7,986 bases of DNA. Source: an uncultured Lachnospiraceae bacterium (lineage in GTDB: Bacteria > Bacillota > Clostridia > Lachnospirales > Lachnospiraceae). This document shows, one piece after another, positions 1 through 6,501 of the stretch (the first letter of the stretch is position 1; every line of letters begins with the position of its first letter). The notes under the pieces were generated by a model. It was not told where the DNA came from, ran no database searches, and worked only from the letters and a program-made list of their open reading frames with translations. The position numbers were made by a program, and so were the translations under genes. The DNA is taken from positions 1 to 7,986 of the forward strand of contig CACZQU010000170.1 in the NCBI GenBank assembly GCA_902783305.1, written 5' to 3'.

Positions 1-2
1 AG

Positions 3-86
3 TACCGCTACGCCGAGGACGAGTGGGAACGTGCCATTTCGGGTACCATTCGCCCGCGCGTGGCTTTACGGTTAATCCGTGAGTAG
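3..86 (+). CDS. C-terminal tail of an unidentified upstream gene (partial)
   Basis: One frame is open from the window edge to a TAG at 84-86, followed directly by an in-frame TAA at 87-89. The 27-residue peptide begins YRYAEDEWERAI and ends VALRLIRE. It is charged and reads like a helical or basic C-terminus. The other two forward frames also run open to stops at 73-75 and 80-82, so the frame choice rests on protein-like composition and the tandem stops, not on homology. The stretch is visibly richer in G+C (about 51 of 86 bases) than the genes that follow, which may mark a different origin or simply the end of an unrelated gene. I do not recognise the family. It could also be non-coding. Confidence 0.35.
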   Translation, partial: YRYAEDEWERAISGTIRPRVALRLIRE

Positions 87-89
87 TAA

Positions 90-114
90 CCTGAAAAGTA
101 CGTTCAGGAGGAGG
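90..114 (+). promoter_or_regulatory. Small hairpin overlapping the ribosome binding site of the Hsp70-vWA gene
   Basis: CCTGAA at 90-95 is the exact reverse complement of TTCAGG at 103-108, giving a 6-bp stem with a 7-nt loop. The right arm runs into the Shine-Dalgarno sequence AGGAGGAGG (106-114), which lies 8 nt before the ATG at 123. The stem takes only the first AGG, so a full GGAGG stays exposed. The ribosome binding site is certain and fixes the start. Any regulatory role for the stem (translation tuning, RNA stability, or an operator-like dyad) is inference. There is no U-tract, so it does not look like an intrinsic terminator. I see no good -35/-10 pair in 1-122. Confidence 0.5.
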
Positions 115-122
115 ACAGAAGA

Positions 123-2210
123 ATGAGAGTCGGGATCGATCTGGGAACCACTTACTGCGCGGTTGCCAGGGTGGATGAAAGCACGGGACGACCGGTGGTG
201 ATCAGGAATTCCTTCGGACAGCCCATTACACCGTCTGCGCTGTATTTTGCCCGGAACGGGGAAGTGGTTATCGGACAGGAAGCCAAAGATTATTATGAGG
301 ATGGCGATCCGGAGACCGAGGCGTATTTTAAATACAAAATGGCGGACCCGAATTTTATTACTGAGCATTATGGAAAGACCTACAATGCAGAGGATCTGTC
401 CTCTCTTCTCCTGAAGGGCCTTGTCAGGGAAGCCGAACAAAGCTGCGGCGAAAAGATCACGGAGGCGGTCATTACTGTTCCGGCGTATTTTGAACATCCC
501 AAGCGGGTTGCGGTCAGAAATGCCGGAGAGAGGGCGGGGCTTAAGGTGACTGGTATCATTAATGAGCCTACGGCGGCTGTATTTGCTTATGGCATTAATG
601 GAAAAGAAGTCGATAAAACCGTCATGATCTACGATCTTGGCGGCGGGACCTTTGATATTACCATCGCCCGTGTGACAGACAATGATATCACCGTACTTGG
701 ATCAGACGGAGATCATGAACTGGGAGGCCGCAACTGGGATGATGTGATCGTGGAGTATATCTGTGATCTGTTTTACGATGAATTTGACATTGTCCTTGGT
801 GAGGATCTTGAATTCAACAATACGCTTCGGGTGACTGCGGAAAAAGCCAAAAAAGCCCTGACCAGCAAACAGTCGGAAAGGATTTCCGTCAATTATAAAG
901 GCTGTAAAGGCAATTATGAGCTGACAGCGGACAAGTTTGCGGAAATTTCGGAACATCTTGTACAGAGATCAGAAAATATTATCGATAAGCTGTTTGATGA
1001 GATTTCCATGGACTGGAAGGATATTGACGGTGTAATTCTGGTCGGCGGTTCCACCAGAATGAAGATGGTTCGGGATTTTGTGGAAAGAATGAGCCATAAA
1101 AAGCCCTATTCCGGGATAGACCCGGATCAGGCGGTAGCACTTGGGGCAGCGATCCGTGCAAATATTGATGAAAACGGAGAACCGATACCGAAAAAGGAAT
1201 TTTTCCTTGGCGGAAGCAGATCAGAATCAAAGTTTATGATTGCCGGAGCCAAAAGCTTTCATGAGGCTACAGCCCACAGCCTGGGAATGATCACAGAAAG
1301 CCGGGATGGAAGCCGGTATATCAACAGCATCATGATCAGGAAAAATTCTCCCGTGCCGGCAGAATATTCGGAGCCTTATTCGCTGAGAGTCAGCCGCAGC
1401 GAAGCGGATAATCATCTGGATGTGTATATGCTTCAGGGAGAAAGCGAGGAGCTCGATTACCCGCTGAATGCTACCTGTCTGGGGAAATATGTGTTTACCG
1501 GCATCAGGTACCACCAGAATCCGGAAGAAATCATTGATGTGGCTTATAAGTACAGCGGTGAGAGCGTAGTGTCGGTAGAGGCTGTGCAGAGAAGCGTCGG
1601 TCAGAAGCTGAAGCTTTCCATAGAGCCTGTGGATGAAGACATGAGCTGGGTCACTGGAAATCCTGCGGAACGCGCAGGACAGTCTTCTTCCTCCCGGAGC
1701 ATGGATATTGTTATGGCGATTGACCTGTCCGGAAGCATGAGCGGTTTTCCGCTCGAAGCGACCCGTAAAGCGGCGGTTGAGTTTATCAACCAGTTTGATC
1801 TTTCTGTGACAAGGGTGGGGCTGGTCGGGTTTGCCCAGAAAACTGCGGTTTTCCAGAAGCTGACGGATAACCGGGAAAACCTGATTCATTCGATCCTGGG
1901 TCTTGACTGTTCCATAGAACTGGGTTACGGTACCTCTGCGATTCCCTTTATGGATGCCCGGAAGATGCTGAATAACCCATTAAGGGTGCGCTATGTGCTG
2001 GTGCTGACAGATGGAATCTGGCAGAATCCCCAGAAAGCGGTGCGTCAGGTAAAAGAGCTCTGGGAAGCCGGCATAGAGACGATTGCTCTCGGATTCGGCA
2101 GTGTAAACCAGGCCTTTCTGAGAAGCATTGCCTCCAGAGAAGAGTTTGCGCAGCTCACGGACCTGTCCGGCTTATCGCAGACTTTTACCGGAATTGCGAG
2201 AAAAATGTAA
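123..2210 (+). CDS. Hsp70 (DnaK-like) ATPase fused to a C-terminal vWA domain
   Basis: Predicted cytoplasmic 695-residue ATP-dependent chaperone-type ATPase; no signal peptide or membrane segment is seen. Residues 1 to about 375 form a complete Hsp70 nucleotide-binding domain: phosphate-1 motif GIDLGTTY (4-11), a Lys at 70 matching the DnaK catalytic Lys, NEPTAA with Glu148, phosphate-2 YDLGGGTFD (170-178) with Thr176 and Asp178, adenosine motif VGGSTR (307-312), and DQAVALGAA (335-343). Residues about 383-510 resemble the Hsp70 beta substrate-binding subdomain, starting at TAHSLGM and including LQGE. The alpha-helical lid is absent. From residue 527 a vWA domain follows, with MIDAS residues DLSGS (534-538), Thr604 and the Asp of LTDG (Asp630), so metal binding looks intact. 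The usual hydrophobic linker between NBD and SBD (VLLLD in DnaK) is not recognisable and about 20 extra residues lie there. The gene is the first of a tight operon. It is not housekeeping DnaK; the fusion points to a dedicated accessory system. The client is unknown. Confidence 0.93.
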   Translation: MRVGIDLGTTYCAVARVDESTGRPVVIRNSFGQPITPSALYFARNGEVVIGQEAKDYYEDGDPETEAYFKYKMADPNFITEHYGKTYNAEDLSSLLLKGLVREAEQSCGEKITEAVITVPAYFEHPKRVAVRNAGERAGLKVTGIINEPTAAVFAYGINGKEVDKTVMIYDLGGGTFDITIARVTDNDITVLGSDGDHELGGRNWDDVIVEYICDLFYDEFDIVLGEDLEFNNTLRVTAEKAKKALTSKQSERISVNYKGCKGNYELTADKFAEISEHLVQRSENIIDKLFDEISMDWKDIDGVILVGGSTRMKMVRDFVERMSHKKPYSGIDPDQAVALGAAIRANIDENGEPIPKKEFFLGGSRSESKFMIAGAKSFHEATAHSLGMITESRDGSRYINSIMIRKNSPVPAEYSEPYSLRVSRSEADNHLDVYMLQGESEELDYPLNATCLGKYVFTGIRYHQNPEEIIDVAYKYSGESVVSVEAVQRSVGQKLKLSIEPVDEDMSWVTGNPAERAGQSSSSRSMDIVMAIDLSGSMSGFPLEATRKAAVEFINQFDLSVTRVGLVGFAQKTAVFQKLTDNRENLIHSILGLDCSIELGYGTSAIPFMDARKMLNNPLRVRYVLVLTDGIWQNPQKAVRQVKELWEAGIETIALGFGSVNQAFLRSIASREEFAQLTDLSGLSQTFTGIARKM

Positions 2211-2225
2211 GGTAAAGGAACTGTT

Positions 2226-5200
2226 ATGAACAAAGACGGAAAAAGCAGAGACAACTGTTATCTGATACTGGAACTGCCATATGATGCGCCCGGTCTTTCC
2301 GAAGCGGAAATCGCCAAGGCCATCAACAACAAGAAGAAATTCTGGTCGAGACCGTCCCATATCAAGAACGGTGCCATATATGAAGATTATCTGAAGAATA
2401 TCAAAAATATCCAGGAGATCATGATGAATCCTGATCTCCGGAACAAAGAAGCCGCTCTGGCGAAGCAATATATCGAAGAGGTTCTTCCCCAAAGAATGCT
2501 GCGGTATTCGGGACTTCCACGAATTTCCCCGGCAGAGGTCAACAGCATTGAGGATGACACGGGAATTCCCAGGTCATATCTTGAGGCAATGATTCCCCAA
2601 AGGTTCGGGATCCAGATAGCGGAGAAAGCCGCTCATCAGGAGGAGATCCTCGATCCCAATCCGAAGCCGGAGAAGGCAGATACCTTTAAGCGGTCTGTTC
2701 AGCAGCTTACGGAACTGAACTTTAAGGATTTATATGCTTTTCTGCAGCTGCCGGAGGAAACGATCGATGCACGTCGGCTGGGAAATGATGAATTGAAAAA
2801 AAGAGTAAGGGATATTGAAGAGTCCCTGAAAAAGGCTTCCCGCAATGCCGTGCTGACCTACAAGCAAAACCTGTGCAAGCTGGCACTGAAAGCCTTTGAA
2901 AACGATGAGTCACGGAAGGAATATGATGATTTCCTGATCTGGCTGGACACGGATCAGATTATTCGTTCCATCAAATCCATCGCCAGTGTGAATGACAATC
3001 GTCTGATCGGTCCGGCAGCAGATAATTATCTGAAGCAGCTGATCAGGATCCATGGAGGAAATGCCGAAAAAGCCAGGAAGATTCTGGAGGCCATAGGCAA
3101 ACAGAACCAGGTGCTGATTGCTCCGGCCCTGGAGACTTCCAAGGTGCGGATCTGTCCAAACTGCGCCCGGGTCCTGGAAGGGGAAAAGAAAATCAGGATC
3201 TGTCCGCATTGCGGAGCTTCTCTCTATATTATCTGTCCGCACTGCAAAACGGAAAATGACGCTTCTGCCAGGTTTTGCGTGAGCTGCCGGTCATCCTTTG
3301 CCGATCTGGAAAAGGTGCTTTTACGATGTCAGTATGCAAGGGACTGCATCCGAAGAGGAGATCTGGACCAGGCCAGGCTTGCGCTCTCTGAAGTGGAAGC
3401 TTCCTGGCCGGATCTGCAGGATCTGAGATCGGCAAAAGAGGAACTGCAGAAAAAAGAGAATATACTCAGAAAGCCCATAGAGGAAATCGACCGGCTGATC
3501 TCAGACCGGGAATTCTTTAAAGCAAAGAAGAAGCTGGATGATTTCAGAAAAATGTATCCGGAATACCGGCTGCTGCAGGAGAATACCATCAAGGCTGCGC
3601 TTGAGGAAGCAGAAAAGCTGTTTGCCCGGATTGAAATGGCAGAGAAATCGGGAGATACGCTCAGTGTGATTCGTTTCTGTGAGGAGATCATCGCCTTATG
3701 CGCCGATTATCCAGGGGTACGGGAGAAGCTGATCAGAAATCCTCCCAAAGCGGTAACCCGGGTGACCGTGAGAACAGATCCTGCAAACCGTTATAACGTG
3801 GTTTCCTGGGATCCATCTTCCGCCGGTGACAGTGTCACTTATCTGATCAGAAGGAAAATATCTTCCGCCAGCCAGTCTTTGTCCGACGGAGAGGATATGG
3901 GCGAATACAGCTCCACTACGTTTACCGACCGGAAAATCAAGGGTGGTCTGGAGTATTACTATACGGTATTCGTCCGCCGGGCCGGAATCGATTCAAAGGG
4001 TGTCAGCAACCGGGAACCCGCTGTCAATTACATGGAGCTGAACCATGTGCAGACAGAATGTGGTGACGGATTTGCCAATATCAGCTGGGAAGCATTGCCT
4101 TCCGGAATACAGGTCAGGGCTTTCCGGAAGGAAGGAACGCCTCCGGGAACTCCCGGGGAGGGTAAAGAAGTACGCTGTACATCCTCCCGTCTTATGGATG
4201 AAGGTCTGAAGAATAATATCACTTATGGCTATCTGCTTTGCTGCGTGTACAGTGTGGGGGGAAAACAGACACTGACAAAGGGCGTGCAGGTTACGGCAAC
4301 GCCGTTCTCCCTGCCTGAACCGGCAGATGAGCTCGAAATCCATCGTGTGCAGGGAGAGATATTTGAAGCCAGATGGAAAACTGAGGCCAGGGAGCGGGTT
4401 GAACTGTATTTTTCCGAAAACGAAATCCCATATGATTACGGCGACAGCATTCCCGTAAGCGACCTGGGAAAAAAACTGCAGAAAATCAATCCCGCCTCCA
4501 GGACTTTGGACAGCTGCCGTTTTCAGCTTCCTGGCGAAGGGTTTTTCCATATCATCACGGTGATCTGCAAATATGAGACCGCGATTTTCGGAGACAAGGC
4601 GATTGCGTCCAATATGAAAGCCATCGAAGTCCGGGAAACAACGATCGTCGGAAAAGATATCTATATCCTTGCGGAATGGCCGCGGAATGCAAGAGCGGTA
4701 GTGGCGCTGTATCGTTTTGACTCTTTTCCGGTAAATGTGGACGACCGAGAAGCATACAGAGCTTATATTACGCAAAATGCCTACCGGAGAAACAATGCAT
4801 TGGTCATCAAGGACGCAAAGGAAGAAAACTATCATATCAGTCTGTTCGCGGAGGTCAATCTTCAGGGACAGATCGGTTATACCCAGGTTGCTGCCGTGCA
4901 ATTCAATAACGCGGCGAAAATCCATGTAAAGTACTCCATCACTGTTGGCGGGGTTTTCGGAAAACAGGCTACCATTATGTTTAAAGGAGAAAGGCCAAGA
5001 TTTATCCTGCCGGCTGTAGATATTTACCAGGCGGCAGGCATCGCCCCCATATATAAAAGCAAAGGGAGCATCCTGGAACACATTGATGAACAGGAAGTGG
5101 AGGGATCACTTTCGATAAAGATACCTCTGAAGGGAATGAAAAAAGGGATCGGCATACGCCCCTTCTTTACGGATGATGCTCTTTATCAAAGCTGTTCGTT

Positions 5201-5237
5201 AAAACCGGAGCCCGGTACAGATCATATGATAACCTGA
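2226..5237 (+). CDS. Large J-like / double zinc ribbon / Fn3-repeat protein, likely Hsp70 partner or scaffold
   Basis: 1003 residues, start set by AAGGAA at 2215-2220, 15 nt after the Hsp70-vWA stop and in the same frame. I read these segments. Residues 10-85 are J-domain-like (YLILELPYD, then SEAEIAKAI, later NPDLRNKEA) but without HPD; the corresponding loop reads WSRPSH. Residues 164-242 are a second J-like unit (DLYAFLQL ... FENDESRKEYDDFL), also without HPD. Residues 306-358 carry four CxxC knuckles (Cys310/313, 326/329, 337/340, 351/354), a double zinc ribbon. Residues about 360-500 are charged and helical, perhaps TPR-like or coiled coil. From 506 the protein is beta-rich: one convincing Fn3-like unit (506-601, with VVSWDP and YYYTVFV), a second at about 602-695, weaker ones at about 696-799 and 800-895, then a C-terminal beta region to 1003. 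There is no signal peptide or membrane helix, so the Fn3-like domains are probably intracellular. The gene ends in tandem stops TGA TAA. The domain parsing is by eye; the role as J-type cofactor or adaptor of the upstream Hsp70 is inferred from operon position. Confidence 0.85.
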   Translation: MNKDGKSRDNCYLILELPYDAPGLSEAEIAKAINNKKKFWSRPSHIKNGAIYEDYLKNIKNIQEIMMNPDLRNKEAALAKQYIEEVLPQRMLRYSGLPRISPAEVNSIEDDTGIPRSYLEAMIPQRFGIQIAEKAAHQEEILDPNPKPEKADTFKRSVQQLTELNFKDLYAFLQLPEETIDARRLGNDELKKRVRDIEESLKKASRNAVLTYKQNLCKLALKAFENDESRKEYDDFLIWLDTDQIIRSIKSIASVNDNRLIGPAADNYLKQLIRIHGGNAEKARKILEAIGKQNQVLIAPALETSKVRICPNCARVLEGEKKIRICPHCGASLYIICPHCKTENDASARFCVSCRSSFADLEKVLLRCQYARDCIRRGDLDQARLALSEVEASWPDLQDLRSAKEELQKKENILRKPIEEIDRLISDREFFKAKKKLDDFRKMYPEYRLLQENTIKAALEEAEKLFARIEMAEKSGDTLSVIRFCEEIIALCADYPGVREKLIRNPPKAVTRVTVRTDPANRYNVVSWDPSSAGDSVTYLIRRKISSASQSLSDGEDMGEYSSTTFTDRKIKGGLEYYYTVFVRRAGIDSKGVSNREPAVNYMELNHVQTECGDGFANISWEALPSGIQVRAFRKEGTPPGTPGEGKEVRCTSSRLMDEGLKNNITYGYLLCCVYSVGGKQTLTKGVQVTATPFSLPEPADELEIHRVQGEIFEARWKTEARERVELYFSENEIPYDYGDSIPVSDLGKKLQKINPASRTLDSCRFQLPGEGFFHIITVICKYETAIFGDKAIASNMKAIEVRETTIVGKDIYILAEWPRNARAVVALYRFDSFPVNVDDREAYRAYITQNAYRRNNALVIKDAKEENYHISLFAEVNLQGQIGYTQVAAVQFNNAAKIHVKYSITVGGVFGKQATIMFKGERPRFILPAVDIYQAAGIAPIYKSKGSILEHIDEQEVEGSLSIKIPLKGMKKGIGIRPFFTDDALYQSCSLKPEPGTDHMIT

Positions 5238-5273
5238 TAATCTGTTTTTGCAGACCTGACGGAGGATCATCCT

Positions 5274-6473
5274 ATGTCAACCTATACCTGCCCATATTGT
5301 TTTTCACAGCATGAGATCTATGACGTGGAATTTCGCTGTGTAAACGGTTCGTGTGTCAAAGAAGACGATATGCCGCTGACCACGTATGAAGGAGCGCCGG
5401 CTCCGCTGAAGCGGAACAAAGTGTTCAAACCTCAGATGAAAGGCTTTAAGTTTATTGCGAAACAGTTTATGCCGGTCATGGAACGATGTCCTGACTGTAA
5501 GACCGTGTCTTCCTTCCGGCTGTGTCCGTCCTGCCATAATGTCCTGCCGCCTCATATTGATGACCATGAGGATCTGATTATTTCCATCGTGGGTTCCCGA
5601 GGTTCCGGGAAGAGTCATTATATCGGCGTGCTGATCGATGAGCTGCAGAAGCATGTCATTCCGGATGTGTTCGGCGGCAATTTCATGGAGACGGATAAGA
5701 GCGTTCGCGATCAGTATATGCAGAAGTATTACTACCCGCTGTATCAGTTGTGTCAGCCTCTGAATCTGACCAATCCCAATGAAAAGCAGAAACCACTGAT
5801 TTATGAGACGGTCATAGGTAAAGGAAAAAAGACAATGAACCTGACCTTTATCTTTTATGATACCGCAGGAGAAAATTATGAAGACCTGATGACGATGACG
5901 ACGGTAAACAAGTATATCTGTCAGTCCACAGGGATCATCTTTCTCGTGGATCCTTCTCAGGTGGAAGAGATCCGTGACAACATGGCGGAAGAAACCCTGG
6001 AGGAAGCCAGTAATATCCCATGGGAGGAAATTGCCAGGAGTACGCCGGACGCCATCATTGACCGTGTGGCCAGGCTGATCCGTCAGTACCGGAATGTGAA
6101 GCAGGGGAGAAAAATCGATATTCCCGTAGCTGTGACTTTTTCCAAACTGGATGCCATAGCCGAGCTTCTGCCTCCGGGGAATACCGTATCAGAGCCCAGC
6201 GGCTCCATTAAGTCCGGGATGTATGACAAAAGCGAGGCCAGGATCATAGACGAAGAAATGAGAAGCTTCCTGAATACCTGGGGGGAGAGAAGAATTACCA
6301 CAGCGATGAATAACAACTTTTCCAATATTGCCTATTTTGGGGTATCGGCGCTTGGTCAGTCACCGCATCGTTCGGAAGGAAGAACAGGGGCACGGAAAAT
6401 TCAGAAACCAAGACCTCACCGGGTGGAGGATCCTTTCCTCTGGATTCTTTACAAGTCAGGACTGGTAAAATAA
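5274..6473 (+). CDS. TRAFAC-type GTPase with N-terminal zinc-binding Cys clusters (double-GTPase-family-like)
   Basis: 399 residues, start preceded by GGAGG (5261-5265) at 8-nt spacing. The N-terminus holds two Cys clusters: C6-x2-C9 with Cys22 and Cys27, and C72-x2-C75 with C84-x2-C87, compatible with zinc ribbons that may pack together. The P-loop is GSRGSGKS (107-114). The Walker B/G3 motif is DTAGE (196-200) after a hydrophobic strand. A further strand IIFLVDPSQ follows. The G4-like motif is SKLD (290-293), in place of NKxD, and SAL (358-360) fits G5. Together these indicate a Ras-like/TRAFAC GTPase with guanine specificity through the K-x-D part of G4. From memory, the zinc ribbon plus this GTPase matches the DO-GTPase2 family, usually labelled TRAFAC clade GTPase and found beside GAP1 proteins; the next gene here is GAP1-like, which supports this. 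A second GTPase gene typical of double-GTPase loci is not in the window. It probably acts as a nucleotide switch in the cytoplasm; the partner and output are not shown by the sequence. Confidence 0.88.
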   Translation: MSTYTCPYCFSQHEIYDVEFRCVNGSCVKEDDMPLTTYEGAPAPLKRNKVFKPQMKGFKFIAKQFMPVMERCPDCKTVSSFRLCPSCHNVLPPHIDDHEDLIISIVGSRGSGKSHYIGVLIDELQKHVIPDVFGGNFMETDKSVRDQYMQKYYYPLYQLCQPLNLTNPNEKQKPLIYETVIGKGKKTMNLTFIFYDTAGENYEDLMTMTTVNKYICQSTGIIFLVDPSQVEEIRDNMAEETLEEASNIPWEEIARSTPDAIIDRVARLIRQYRNVKQGRKIDIPVAVTFSKLDAIAELLPPGNTVSEPSGSIKSGMYDKSEARIIDEEMRSFLNTWGERRITTAMNNNFSNIAYFGVSALGQSPHRSEGRTGARKIQKPRPHRVEDPFLWILYKSGLVK

Positions 6474-6484
6474 TTGCACCTGCT

Positions 6485-6491
6485 GGGAGGG
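6485..6491 (+). promoter_or_regulatory. Ribosome binding site fixing the start of the GAP1-like gene
   Basis: GGGAGGG lies 10 nt before the ATG at 6502, slightly long but usable spacing. Upstream in this frame the first stop is TAA at 6466-6468, and no ATG, GTG or TTG codon occurs between it and 6502. ATG 6502 is therefore the earliest possible start. The next Met is residue 12, which would remove the conserved-looking QAIVTS segment. Confidence 0.75.
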
Positions 6492-6501
6492 ATATCAGCC
6501 A

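Noticed and set aside
1..122. Search for a sigma-70-type promoter before the operon
   Set aside because: No pair of -35/-10 hexamers at suitable spacing stood out; the promoter is probably further upstream or is not of the standard type.
123..1290. Possible housekeeping dnaK
   Set aside because: The C-terminal half has a vWA domain instead of the lid, the linker is altered, and neither grpE nor a standard dnaJ is present; the neighbours are GTPase/GAP1-type genes.
1227..1889. 220-codon open frame on the - strand inside the Hsp70-vWA gene
   Set aside because: It lies fully opposite the SBD-to-vWA region, where the + strand encodes recognisable motifs; the product is His/Arg/Ser-rich without domain features.
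3993..5081. 362-codon open frame on the - strand opposite the Fn3-like half of the large protein
   Set aside because: The + strand reading is clearly coding and continuous with the zinc-ribbon part. The antisense product has no recognisable motif, and no ribosome binding site was found to support it. Long antisense frames are common opposite genes with this codon bias.
5241..5254. TCTG/CAGA mini-hairpin with a T-rich loop between the J-like and GTPase genes, considered as a terminator
   Set aside because: Only 4 bp of stem, and the T-run is in the loop rather than after the stem, so it would not act as an intrinsic terminator. The genes on both sides appear to be one operon.
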